Assembly (NCBI RefSeq): GCF_003056355.1
Contig: NZ_PYVW01000017.1
Coordinates: 1 to 64,000 of the forward strand
From: Devosia naphthalenivorans
GTDB lineage: Bacteria; Pseudomonadota; Alphaproteobacteria; Rhizobiales; Devosiaceae
Reading direction: 5' to 3'
Length of the DNA stretch: 64,000 nucleotides
The position numbers were made by a program, and so were the translations under genes. The notes under the pieces are model-generated. The model saw only the letters and a list, made by a program, of their open reading frames with translations, was not told the origin of the DNA and did no database searches. This document shows positions 28,370-36,898 of this stretch, one piece after another (within the stretch, counting starts at the first letter, position 1; each line of letters opens with the position of its first letter).

Positions 28370-30160
28370 ATGCTGGATGCGCCTAGATCATTCCTCGACG
28401 TCACTCGCTCGGTAACCGGCCGCACCTGGACCGACCGGCTCGACCCCGCTGCCGCGCGCACTGCCGCCGCCATCGCCCAGCGCAGCGAGATCTCCGAAAT
28501 CCTCGCCCGCGTGATCGCGGCCCGCGGCGTAGCGCTGGAGGACGCCGAAAAATACCTTGAGCCCACCATTCGTGGCCTGATGCCCGATCCCTCGACCCTC
28601 ACCGCGATGGACGCGCTGGCCGACCGTCTCGCCAAGGCCATCACCGACAACGAAGCCATCGCGCTGTTCGGTGACTACGACGTGGATGGTGCCTGCTCCT
28701 GTGCCCTGATGGTGCGCTATCTCCGCCATTTCGGCATCGAGCCGCAGGTCCACATTCCCGACCGCATCTACGAAGGCTACGGCCCCAATATAGCGGCAAT
28801 GGACAAGCTGATCGACAGCGGCGCTTCCCTCATCATCACGCTCGATTGCGGCACCACCAGCGACGCTCCCATCGCCCATGCACGGGGCAGGGGTGCGGAC
28901 GTACTGGTCATCGATCACCACTTGTCCGACCACGAACTGCCCGACGCCAATGCCCTGGTGAACCCCAACCGTGCCGACGACATTTCGGGCCTCGGCTACC
29001 TCTGCGCTGCCGGCGTCACCTTCATGGTCATGGTCGCCGTCAACCGCGCCCTGCGCCAGCGCGGTGATACCGGCCTGCCGGACCTGCTCAAGCTGCTCGA
29101 CCTTGTCGCCCTCGCCACCGTCTGCGACGTCGTTCCCCTGGTCGGCCTCAACCGCGCTTTCGTGGTGCGCGGCCTCGAAATCGCCCGCCGAGGCGACAAT
29201 CACGGCATTCAGGCCCTGGCGCTCGCCGCCCGCCTCTCCGGCCCGATCAACCCCTACCATCTGGGCTTCCTGATCGGTCCTCGCATCAATGCCGGGGGCC
29301 GCATCGGCAACGCCGCCTTGGGCACAGAACTGCTCACCGTCGACAACGAACACCATGCCCTCGCCATCGCGGCCCGCCTCGATGAGCTCAACAGCGAACG
29401 CCAGCGCATCGAAGTCGAGGCAGTCGAAGAAGCCGCCGCTGTCGCCGAAATGGAGATCGGCTCAGGCGAAGGCCCGCCCGTCCTCGTTCTCGCTTCGGCC
29501 AATTGGCACCCCGGCGTTGCCGGTCTCATCGCCGCGCGCCTGCGCGAGCGCTTCGAGCGCCCCGCTTTCGCCATCGCCCTCCAGCCCGATGGCACCGGCA
29601 CCGGCTCCGGCCGCTCCATGCCCGGCGTTGACCTCGGCCGCGCCGTCATCGAAGCCGTTGAAGCTGGCCTCATCGCCAAGGGCGGCGGCCACGCCATGGC
29701 TGCCGGCGTCACCATCAAGCCGGGCCAACTGGGCCCCTTCCGCTCCTTCCTCGCGCAAGCGCTCTCCCGCGACGTCAGCGTGGCCCGTGCGGCAACCGCC
29801 TTGCCGATCGACGCCGCGCTCACCGCGCGCGGCGCCAGCCTGCCTTTGGTGCACGATCTGGAGCGGGCAGGGCCCTATGGCTCCGGCAATCCCGGCCCGC
29901 TATTCGCTTTTCCCGCCCACCGCGCCAAGTTCGCCCAGGTCGTCGGCAAGGGCGGCCATGTCAGCTTCTCGCTGACCTCCGATGACGGCGCCCGCCTCAA
30001 AGCCATCGCCTTCCGCGCCGCCAACACGGCAATCGGCGATGCCCTCCTACGCTCCCCCGACTCCACCTTCCACTTCGCCGGCGCCCTGTCCATCGACCAC
30101 TACCAGGGCCGCGAGCAAGTCCAGTTCCGCCTGACCGACATGGCCAAACCCAAGGCCTGA
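28370..30160 (+). CDS. recJ: Single-stranded-DNA-specific exonuclease RecJ
   Basis: RecJ degrades single-stranded DNA 5' to 3' in recombination and mismatch repair. The 596-residue protein has the DHH phosphoesterase motifs ALFGDYDVDGA, ITLDCGTT, VIDHHLSDHELP and the DHHA1 part with GGGHAMAAGVTIK. A C-terminal OB-like tail is also present. ATG at 28370 begins at a repeat boundary after a weak ribosome site; an in-frame ATG at 28301 would lie partly inside non-coding sequence. Confidence 0.93.
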   Translation: MLDAPRSFLDVTRSVTGRTWTDRLDPAAARTAAAIAQRSEISEILARVIAARGVALEDAEKYLEPTIRGLMPDPSTLTAMDALADRLAKAITDNEAIALFGDYDVDGACSCALMVRYLRHFGIEPQVHIPDRIYEGYGPNIAAMDKLIDSGASLIITLDCGTTSDAPIAHARGRGADVLVIDHHLSDHELPDANALVNPNRADDISGLGYLCAAGVTFMVMVAVNRALRQRGDTGLPDLLKLLDLVALATVCDVVPLVGLNRAFVVRGLEIARRGDNHGIQALALAARLSGPINPYHLGFLIGPRINAGGRIGNAALGTELLTVDNEHHALAIAARLDELNSERQRIEVEAVEEAAAVAEMEIGSGEGPPVLVLASANWHPGVAGLIAARLRERFERPAFAIALQPDGTGTGSGRSMPGVDLGRAVIEAVEAGLIAKGGGHAMAAGVTIKPGQLGPFRSFLAQALSRDVSVARAATALPIDAALTARGASLPLVHDLERAGPYGSGNPGPLFAFPAHRAKFAQVVGKGGHVSFSLTSDDGARLKAIAFRAANTAIGDALLRSPDSTFHFAGALSIDHYQGREQVQFRLTDMAKPKA

Positions 30161-30818
30161 ATCAGGAAATAGCTGTCCCTCACTGGAGGAAGTGTTCCAT
30201 CTTATTCACCGCGCCACGAGGTCGTGGCACCCTCATGCACACCAATCCACCGCGTCATTCCCGCGAAAGCGGGAACCTCCGTTGGCGAAGGTTGCAAGGA
30301 AAACAGAGGTTCCCGCTTTCGCGGGAATGACGTTGTGGTTGCTACATCGTCAAAACCAGTCCGATGTGAACACACCTCACTGGAATGGGAATCACCCAGC
30401 AAACCTCACGGCAAGCCCGCTCCCTCAGCAGACCTCATGGTGAGCCCGTCGAACCACGAGGTCGGGGCACCTTGCATCACCAATCCACCGCGTCATTCCC
30501 GCGAAAGCGGGAATCCCACTTTCGTGGAGCAATGAAGGAAGATTCCCACTTTCACGGGAACGACGCTGTGGTTGTCACCTCACCAAAACAAGCACCCCCA
30601 ACTAAACCCTTCCGCTCAGGCCGCGATGAACACCGCCCCCTAACCGCCGCTACCCTGTTGAAACTGCTGCTTGCATATCCGTTTATCACCGCTAAACTAG
30701 CTGAGGGCATACGCTGGAAAGCACTGCTTTTGTGGCTCAGGGGTGTGCCGACGACGCTTAAAGTATCGGCGGCAGCGGACGCTGCCAGACATGGCGAAAA
30801 GCTGGATTCTGCAGCCCA
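30161..30818. repeat. recJ-cfa intergenic region with three repeat copies
   Basis: No gene is supported in these 658 bases. Family C palindromes (arms GTCATTCCCGCGAAAGCGGG) lie at 30254-30331 and 30492-30564, the second with a degenerate right arm. A single half unit of family A lies at 30431-30463. The last 250 bases lack repeats and probably hold the cfa promoter. Confidence 0.8.
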
Positions 30819-32054
30819 ATGAGTAAAACCGCAGTAGACGACACCAATACCGGCGTCACGCCGTGGACCCGCTTTGCCTCTTGGGCACTCGACATAATCG
30901 GTCAGAAGATGATCGGCCAGGCGCGCCACGGCAGCGTAACGGTGATTCTTCCCAACGGCCGCACGCGCACCATCGGTAATCCGTCCACCGGCGAACACTC
31001 GGTGCTGCGGCTCAAGAATTTTCGCGTTGTGCGCGAAGCCATGCAGCGCGGCACCGTCGGTTTCGCGGCTGCCTATATGGATGGCGATATCGAGGTCGAT
31101 GATCTCACGGCGCTGTTCCGTTTCTTCCTGCAGAATCGCGATACACTCGAAAAGGCGAATCCCGGTTTCTTCCGCAAGGCGGCCGCCGACCTGCATTACC
31201 ACCTGTCCCGGCGGAACACGCTGGAGGGCTCCAAGAAGAACATCGCCGAGCATTACGACCTGGGCAATGATTTCTACGGTCAGTGGCTCGACCCCTCGAT
31301 GACCTATTCATCGGCCCTGTTCCAGTCCGGTGACCAAAGTCTTGAAGATGCGCAGCGCGCCAAATATCGCCGGGTGGCGGATATGGCGGGCGTCACCGAA
31401 GGCTCCAGTGTTCTGGAGATCGGTTGCGGCTGGGGCGGCTTTGCCGAAACAGTTGCCCGGGACTACAAGGCGAAACTGCGCGGCATCACGCTGTCGGCGG
31501 AACAGCTCAAATACGCCCGTGAGCGCTTGGCGCGGCAGGGGCTGGATGATCTCGCGACGCTGGTTTTTGAAGACTATCGCCACACAGAGGGCCAGTTCGA
31601 TCATGTCGGCTCCATCGAGATGATCGAGGCCGTGGGTGAAGACAACTGGCCCAGCTATTTCCAGACCATTCATGACCGCCTGAAGCCCGGTGGCACTGCC
31701 GCCATCCAGGCCATCACTATTCACGAAGACGATTTCGATGGTTATCGCAGCGGGCCCGATTTCATCCAGCGCTACATCTTCCCGGGCGGCATGTTGCTGA
31801 CCAAGACGGTGATGCGCGAATTCGGCGAGACCTACGGCCTCGTGCTCGAAAACGTCGACAATTTCCGCCTGTCCTACGCCAAGACGCTCAAGCTGTGGCG
31901 CGAGCGCTTCCTCGAGCGTTGGCCGATGATAGCCCCGCTGGGCTATGACGAACGCTTCAAGCGCAAATGGGTCTATTATCTCAGCTATTGCGAAGCCGGT
32001 TTTGCCGAGGGCACCATCGATGTCGGTATCTATCAGTACCGCAAACCGGCATAG
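30819..32054 (+). CDS. cfa: Cyclopropane-fatty-acyl-phospholipid synthase
   Basis: Cfa transfers a methylene from S-adenosylmethionine to unsaturated acyl chains of membrane lipids. The 411-residue protein has the CFA synthase layout: an N-terminal lipid-binding region (about 1-130), HYDLGNDFYGQWLDPSMTYS, the SAM motif VLEIGCGWGGFAE (about 195-207), and IEMIEAVGE with FIQRYIFPGG. It is followed by a convergent short-chain dehydrogenase gene seven bases away. Confidence 0.92.
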   Translation: MSKTAVDDTNTGVTPWTRFASWALDIIGQKMIGQARHGSVTVILPNGRTRTIGNPSTGEHSVLRLKNFRVVREAMQRGTVGFAAAYMDGDIEVDDLTALFRFFLQNRDTLEKANPGFFRKAAADLHYHLSRRNTLEGSKKNIAEHYDLGNDFYGQWLDPSMTYSSALFQSGDQSLEDAQRAKYRRVADMAGVTEGSSVLEIGCGWGGFAETVARDYKAKLRGITLSAEQLKYARERLARQGLDDLATLVFEDYRHTEGQFDHVGSIEMIEAVGEDNWPSYFQTIHDRLKPGGTAAIQAITIHEDDFDGYRSGPDFIQRYIFPGGMLLTKTVMREFGETYGLVLENVDNFRLSYAKTLKLWRERFLERWPMIAPLGYDERFKRKWVYYLSYCEAGFAEGTIDVGIYQYRKPA

Positions 32055-32060
32055 CCGCTG

Positions 32061-32822
32061 CTATTTTCTAGGCAGCATCTTGTTGGTCAGCCAGAAGAAG
32101 ATGGGGTAGGGCAGCAGCCTTATTCCCTTCATCAGCCAGACCATGCGCCTGGGGAAGGTGATCTCGAACGCATCCGATCTGGTCAGCGCGTCTACGATTC
32201 GCAGTGCCGCATCCTCCGTCTCCATCAGGAACGGCATGGGGAAGTCGTTCCTGTCGGTCAGCTCCGATTTCACGAACCCTGGTGCGATCATCCGCACCTT
32301 GATGTTGCGCGGCGCCAACTCGGTCCGCATCGTCTCCAGCAGGTTGATCAAAGCGGCCTTGGTGGACGCATAGGCTGCCGCTCGCGGAAGGCCGAAATAC
32401 CCCGCCATGGAGGAGATCACGGCAAACTGGCCGCCACCCTGCCGGTCCATCTGCGCCAGCATCGGATTGGCCGCACGCAGTACGCCGAGGAAGTTGGTGT
32501 CCACTATCCTGTGGAACTTGCCGAAATCGTAATCCCCCACATCCATCGGCTGCCAGGCCGCCGCTCCAAACAGGAACAGATCGATCCGGCCCAGATTGCT
32601 GACGATCTGGTCCACCGCCGCAGCCACGGCGTTTGCGTCGGTTACATCCAGGGGGTAGGGGCGGATGGAAGGACTATGCTTCGCCACCATCGCGAGCTTA
32701 TCGGCACGACGTCCGGAGATCGCCACGGTCCAGCCACGCGTCGCCAGGAGCCTTGCCACCGCGGCGCCGATTCCCGATCCCCCGCCAATGATCCAGGCAA
32801 CGCCCGGCCGTGCTCCGAACAT
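32061..32822 (-). CDS. Short-chain dehydrogenase/reductase
   Basis: This 253-residue Rossmann enzyme has the cofactor loop GGGSGIG (13-19), the catalytic S138 (in SSMAG), Y151 and K155 (YASTK). The usual NNAG motif reads FGAAA. A C-terminal hydrophobic tail (RLLPYPIFFWLTNKML) suggests membrane attachment, as in several lipid-acting SDRs. SDR genes next to cfa are frequent in proteobacteria, so a lipid substrate is plausible but unproven. GGAAGG precedes the ATG. Confidence 0.88.
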   Translation of the reverse strand: MFGARPGVAWIIGGGSGIGAAVARLLATRGWTVAISGRRADKLAMVAKHSPSIRPYPLDVTDANAVAAAVDQIVSNLGRIDLFLFGAAAWQPMDVGDYDFGKFHRIVDTNFLGVLRAANPMLAQMDRQGGGQFAVISSMAGYFGLPRAAAYASTKAALINLLETMRTELAPRNIKVRMIAPGFVKSELTDRNDFPMPFLMETEDAALRIVDALTRSDAFEITFPRRMVWLMKGIRLLPYPIFFWLTNKMLPRK

Positions 32823-32924
32823 GTCAGACCTTCCATGCAGCTAAATGCAGAAAAGTGGGTGCAGCACAGGAGCTATTCGAAGGCCGAATGGAAGCGATCT
32901 CGAAGCAAGATCGAAGCAATCTTC

Positions 32925-32999
32925 TGGTACGCCCACGGGGAATCGAACCCCGCTCTGCACCGTGAGAGGGTGCCGTCCTAACCGATAGACGATGGGCGC
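32925..32999 (-). tRNA. tRNA-Glu (anticodon CTC)
   Basis: The minus strand reads GCGCCCATCGTCTATCGGTT and folds as a standard cloverleaf. It has a seven-base acceptor stem (one G-T pair), a five-base anticodon stem GCACC/GGTGC with loop CTCTCAC, and a GTTCGATTC T-loop. The discriminator is A and CCA is encoded at 32925-32927. It differs from the next tRNA in the anticodon and a few paired positions. Confidence 0.95.
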
Positions 33000-33049
33000 G
33001 GACCTAGAAGAACAGCACCTAACTTATTGCATTCCCGAAAGAAAGGGAA

Positions 33050-33124
33050 TGGTACGCCCTAGGGGAATCGAACCCCTCTCTGCACCGTGAAAGGGTGCCG
33101 TCCTAACCGATAGACGAAGGGCGC
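33050..33124 (-). tRNA. tRNA-Glu (anticodon TTC)
   Basis: The cloverleaf is complete, with the anticodon loop CTTTCAC between GCACC and GGTGC. The discriminator is A and CCA is encoded at 33050-33052. It lies 50 bases upstream of the CTC isoacceptor in the same orientation; the pair looks like a tandem duplication followed by divergence of the anticodon, and is probably cotranscribed. Confidence 0.95.
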
Positions 33125-33196
33125 CTAAGCGCTGGTGGTCGTATAGTTGCCCCGTTTCAGATACGCAACCCCCCTCTGTCAGCAACCTCGTTTTTT

Positions 33197-33640
33197 TTAA
33201 CAGCCGGAGAAGGTAACCGGCCGATTATAGCCCCGTGGACGCTCGCGAACGTCCACATGGATGAACTTCCGGCCAGGATAACAGCCAAGCCCGCCAACGC
33301 TTTCGGTCCGCATGGCGAACGCAATCAACTCCCGCTTGTCCACGCCAGGAATATAGAAATCCGCGGCCATGCACTTGGTATGATAGGAATTATCAGCCCC
33401 TTGCGCCGCCGAATTGTGCTGCCTGTCGCGGTAGCCGGAATTCATGATTACCTTTCGCCCGAAATGTCCCTCGAATTCCCAAATCACGAATCGCAGTTTG
33501 GGTGCGATGCAGAGAGCATTGACGTCGCGGCTGGAGACGATGGTGCCCCAATCATTGCGCTTGCCGGCATAGGCTGACCCGCTGGAGCTGGCGAACATGG
33601 CCATGGGAACGCAGGCTGACAGCACGAGGCTGCACAGCAT
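33197..33640 (-). CDS. Exported M15-type D,D-/L,D-carboxypeptidase-like protein
   Basis: The protein (147 residues from ATG at 33640) has the zinc-peptidase M15 pattern: SGYRDRQHN, then SYHTKCMAADF with H87 and D94, and FIHVD with H128. It likely trims peptidoglycan stem peptides outside the cytoplasm. The N-terminus is hydrophobic with a lipobox-like LSAC at residue 10 and an AYA cleavage site near 25. No ribosome site precedes the ATG. A perfect GGAGGT (33678-33683) lies further upstream, seven bases before an in-frame ATT at 33670; starting there would complete the signal peptide with a basic n-region. The true start is therefore uncertain. Confidence 0.8.
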   Translation of the reverse strand: MLCSLVLSACVPMAMFASSSGSAYAGKRNDWGTIVSSRDVNALCIAPKLRFVIWEFEGHFGRKVIMNSGYRDRQHNSAAQGADNSYHTKCMAADFYIPGVDKRELIAFAMRTESVGGLGCYPGRKFIHVDVRERPRGYNRPVTFSGC

Positions 33641-33812
33641 GGCGGCGATGATGGTACGGACTATAGTAATGATCGCGACCTCCGAGACCGGCCAGTGTTG
33701 CTCGCTAGCAACAGCCTTCGGCCATTCCGTGAGTTCGCTAAAATACGATCAGTTTCGCTAACCGGAGCCTAAGCGCTACGGTTAGCGAAGCGTTAGCTAC
33801 GAAGTTTGTGGC

Positions 33813-34229
33813 TTACCACTTGCCGGTATTGGGCATCGATAGCCAAGGCTCCTGTGGGGGCAGGGTGCCGTCCTGGATCAACTCGATCGAAACATTGTCG
33901 GGTGATCGCACGAAGGCCATGTGTCCATCGCGCGGCGGACGGTTGATAACCACGCCCATGTCGCTCAGGTGCTGGCACAGCGCATAGATATCCTTCACCC
34001 GATAGGCCAGGTGGCCGAAATTGCGGCCTTCGCCATAGGTTTCCGGGTCCCAGTTGTAAGTCAGCTCGACTTCGCCGCCTTCATCGCCGGGAGCGCGCAA
34101 GAAGATCAGCGTATAGCGGCCTTTTTCGTTTTCAGTCCGGCGCACTTCCTCCAGCCCCAGCCCCTCGCAGTAGAATCGCAGGCTCGCTTCTACATCGGTG
34201 ACGCGCACCATGGTGTGCAGGTATTTCAT
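33813..34229 (-). CDS. gloA: Lactoylglutathione lyase (glyoxalase I)
   Basis: GloA isomerises the methylglyoxal-glutathione hemithioacetal. The 138-residue length and the metal ligands match the Ni/Zn family: H5, E55 (EVEL), H73 (FGHLAYRV) and E116 (SIELIQ). NWDPETYGEGRNFGH is the typical substrate-side motif. It stands divergent from the cold-shock gene. Confidence 0.93.
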   Translation of the reverse strand: MKYLHTMVRVTDVEASLRFYCEGLGLEEVRRTENEKGRYTLIFLRAPGDEGGEVELTYNWDPETYGEGRNFGHLAYRVKDIYALCQHLSDMGVVINRPPRDGHMAFVRSPDNVSIELIQDGTLPPQEPWLSMPNTGKW

Positions 34230-34406
34230 CGGGCTTCTCCATTCTTCAGGTGCATTGGCCTACCAAGCACGCTCCGCCCCGGCAACCTTCCCCGCCAGCA
34301 ACAAATTACTAAGACATGCTTAACAATGGGCGCTGAATCGGACACAGTGTTCCAATCGTATGGAGTAGCTCGCGACGGCGGGTCGAGTAAAAAGGCGTTG
34401 GAGTCC

Positions 34407-35021
34407 ATGGGGGCGAAGTTCAGTGGGGATGACGATCAGCCGATGAACCCGGCAACGCGAACGGAACCTATTGCCGGCGCCGACTCCAGCAAGGACCAGG
34501 GCCTCGACACCATTGAGGTGACCGGCGCGATCAAATGGTTCGATGCCGGCAAGGGCTTTGGCTTCATCGTGCCCGACAATGGCATGCCCGATGTGCTGCT
34601 GCATGTGACCTGCCTCCGCCGAGATGGCTACCAGACCGCTTATGAGGGCGCCCGCATCGTTGTTGAGGCGCTGAACCGCCCCGGTGGGCTCCAGGCGTTC
34701 CGTATTATCTCGATGGACGAATCAACCGCGCGGCACCCATCGCAGATGCCCGCGCCGCGCACGCATGTCGTGGTGGAGCCCACATCAAGCATGGTCCGGC
34801 TCGAGGTGAAGTGGTTCAACCGCATTCGTGGCTTCGGCTTTCTGTCTGCGGGAGAAGGCACTCCGGACGTATTTGTTCACATGGAAACCTTGCGTCGCTT
34901 CGGCATCACCGAACTGCGCCCCGGTCAGTTTGTCCTCGTGCGCTACGGTAACGGTCCCAAGGGCCTTATGGTCGCCGAAATCAGGCCAGAGGATTGGGGC
35001 GATGCCCCGTCTTCCCACTAG
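34407..35021 (+). CDS. Double cold-shock-domain protein
   Basis: The 204-residue product carries two cold-shock domains. The first (about 40-105) has IKWFDAGKGFGFIVP and VLLHV. The second (about 130-195) has VKWFNRIRGFGFLS and VFVHM. These are RNP1- and RNP2-type nucleic-acid-binding motifs, so both domains can probably bind single-stranded RNA or DNA. Two-domain proteins of this kind are typical of alphaproteobacteria. ATG at 34407 follows GGAG; earlier in-frame starts (34326) have no ribosome site. A DUF192 gene follows after nine bases. Confidence 0.88.
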   Translation: MGAKFSGDDDQPMNPATRTEPIAGADSSKDQGLDTIEVTGAIKWFDAGKGFGFIVPDNGMPDVLLHVTCLRRDGYQTAYEGARIVVEALNRPGGLQAFRIISMDESTARHPSQMPAPRTHVVVEPTSSMVRLEVKWFNRIRGFGFLSAGEGTPDVFVHMETLRRFGITELRPGQFVLVRYGNGPKGLMVAEIRPEDWGDAPSSH

Positions 35022-35030
35022 GATCAGCCG

Positions 35031-35522
35031 ATGCACCTGACCAAAGCTTTCGCTCCAGCCATCCGTAGCGCTGGCGCCGTGCTTGCTATGCTTGCCGTTG
35101 CCCTGCCGGTCGCTGTTCAGGCTCAGGACAACGAGCTGACGCTGCATACGGCAACAGGTGACTATCGCTTCAATGTCGAGGTTGTCGATACGCCGGAAAG
35201 TCGCGCCCAAGGCTTGATGTTCCGCACCGAACTGGCAGACGATGCGGGCATGTTGTTCGACTTCAAGGAAGAACGCGAAGTATCGTTCTGGATGCAGAAC
35301 ACGCTCATTCCGCTGGACATGATCTTTGTCGGGACCGACGGAGTGATCGACACCATCCACGTCAATGCGCGCCCGCAGGACCCAACCTCGATTCCCTCCG
35401 AAGTACCGGTTCAATTCGTGCTTGAAATCCCGGGCGGCCGCTCGGTCGAAATTGGCCTTAAGCCCGGCGACACCATGGAGCACGACCGTGTGGTTGCCCC
35501 GGCCGCTAAAGCCGATGAATGA
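35031..35522 (+). CDS. Exported DUF192-family protein
   Basis: The 163-residue protein has a signal peptide (about 1-31, ending VQA) and a DUF192 domain. That domain carries the family pattern R-x-x-GLMFRTEL, GMLFDF, FWMQNTLIPLDMIF and VLEIPGG. The domain forms a small beta fold of unknown biochemical role. It is nine bases downstream of the cold-shock gene and overlaps the convergent hemolysin III gene by 17 bases. Confidence 0.88.
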   Translation: MHLTKAFAPAIRSAGAVLAMLAVALPVAVQAQDNELTLHTATGDYRFNVEVVDTPESRAQGLMFRTELADDAGMLFDFKEEREVSFWMQNTLIPLDMIFVGTDGVIDTIHVNARPQDPTSIPSEVPVQFVLEIPGGRSVEIGLKPGDTMEHDRVVAPAAKADE

Positions 35523-36225
35523 CCATACAGTCGATCACTGCCCATAGATGAAAGCTGGCGCCGCCTACCACGAACACATGCCACAGGGCATTCTGGAACC
35601 TTAGTCTTTCCCAGAGATGGAAGATAATGCCGAGCGAGTAGGTGACCCCGCCGGCAAGCAGCAGCCACAGCGTCGTATCAGGCAGGGTTTGCGCCAGCGA
35701 CTGGAACACCAGCAGCCCGCTCCAGCCGATTGCCAGATACAGCACGATCGCCAGGCGTCCAAACCGCTCCGGCACGATCAGCTTCAGCGCGATGCCGACC
35801 AGCGAAGCGCCCCACACGAAGCTCGTCATCAGCATGCCCATAGCCGTACCGCCAATGATGGCCAGGAATGGCGTGTAAGTCCCTGCTATGAAAAGAAATA
35901 TGGCGGCCTGGTCGAAGCGCGCGAGGTGCATTTTGACCGGCGTCACCGGCCAAAGGTTATAAGCCATCGAGATACTGAATAGCGTCACGAACGAGATCAG
36001 ATAAAGCGTCAGCGCGGGAACGGCTTCCGGCGCTGTCTCGAGGACGGCATAAATTAGCAGAATCGAGCCGGCGATAAGTGCGACCAGCAGTCCCAGCACA
36101 TGAACGACAGCATCAACGATCATCTCCACTCGGGTATATGGACGCTGTTCGCGGCTCCACCACGAATAGTTCGGCTGTAGATCAGTCAATCTCGGCTCCT
36201 GGTTCGCCACTGGTCGCTGCAACAT
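35506..36225 (-). CDS. Hemolysin III / adiponectin-receptor-like membrane protein
   Basis: This 239-residue protein has seven predicted membrane segments from about residue 37 onward. It shows the HlyIII (PAQR) conserved residues: the VDAVVHVLGLL segment, the RFDQAAIFLFIAGTYTPF motif and the C-terminal ALWHVFVVGGASFHLWAV with histidines that coordinate metal in the superfamily. Its substrate in bacteria is unclear. Confidence 0.88.
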   Translation of the reverse strand: MLQRPVANQEPRLTDLQPNYSWWSREQRPYTRVEMIVDAVVHVLGLLVALIAGSILLIYAVLETAPEAVPALTLYLISFVTLFSISMAYNLWPVTPVKMHLARFDQAAIFLFIAGTYTPFLAIIGGTAMGMLMTSFVWGASLVGIALKLIVPERFGRLAIVLYLAIGWSGLLVFQSLAQTLPDTTLWLLLAGGVTYSLGIIFHLWERLRFQNALWHVFVVGGASFHLWAVIDCMVIHRL

Positions 36226-36345
36226 GCAGACACATGTGGCGGTTCATTGACTGAACGTTCCGGTTGACAACTCGTTGCGCCGTCTCGCCTCGCTTGACGT
36301 GTAACTGTGCCGTTACTACTGGGGTGGGAGGACCTTGGACACGCT

Positions 36346-36735
36346 ATGCCACCGCCCATCTCGATCTTTCTTGCTCTCGCCGATCCCACCCGCTGCCGCA
36401 TCGTGGAAATCCTGCGCACAGGCCCTCAGCCGGTGCACGTTCTCGCGTCGCGCTTCGCCATCAGCCGTCCGGCAATTTCCCGGCATCTGCGCGTTCTCAA
36501 GCAGGCGAGGCTGATCAGCGAGAAGAAAACAGGCCGTGAGAACCTGTATCGTCTGCACGCCAAAAAGCTTGAGCCTGCGCAAAACTGGATTGGCGGTATT
36601 TCGTCTCCTGCAGTCGCAGAAGCAACCGCGAAGACGCCGCCTAAGCCGCGCAAGGCTCCGGCACCCAAGATTGTCGAGATCACCGTCAAGCCGCCGAGCA
36701 CGCCTGCCGTGTCCCAGATGGGATTTGATTTCTAG
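36346..36735 (+). CDS. ArsR/SmtB-family transcriptional regulator
   Basis: The 129-residue protein has the ArsR winged helix (about 5-80): FLALADPTRCRIVEIL, then SRFAISRPAISRHLRVLKQA and GRENLYRL. No cysteine metal site is visible, so this belongs to the group without a classical metal sensor. A Pro/Lys-rich tail (about 85-129) is unusual for the family. ATG at 36346 removes a non-homologous extension. Its target is unknown; the AHSA1-type gene often paired with such regulators is at the far left of the window. Confidence 0.82.
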   Translation: MPPPISIFLALADPTRCRIVEILRTGPQPVHVLASRFAISRPAISRHLRVLKQARLISEKKTGRENLYRLHAKKLEPAQNWIGGISSPAVAEATAKTPPKPRKAPAPKIVEITVKPPSTPAVSQMGFDF

Positions 36736-36898
36736 AGCGCTGGTTCGACGGCTGGTTCCCCAATTTCCTGACGAAGCCGCACGCTATCCCGAACATGTCG
36801 ATTGAGAGGATGGCTGGCTTGAAAGAATTGGCGTTGCGCATCCTGACCCGGACCGCCAAGATCGTTACCTGCGTTCGCTACCGGAGCCTGAAAAGCCT

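Noticed and set aside
32925-33124. tRNA-Glu pair as integration site of the island
   Set aside because: It is 20 kb from the integrase, the flanks are core genes, and no partial tRNA copy was found near the integrase or the Tn7-like operon.
33921-34406. N-terminal extension of the cold-shock protein back into gloA
   Set aside because: The extension is antisense to gloA and has no ribosome site; starts at 34407 or 34444 give the normal product.
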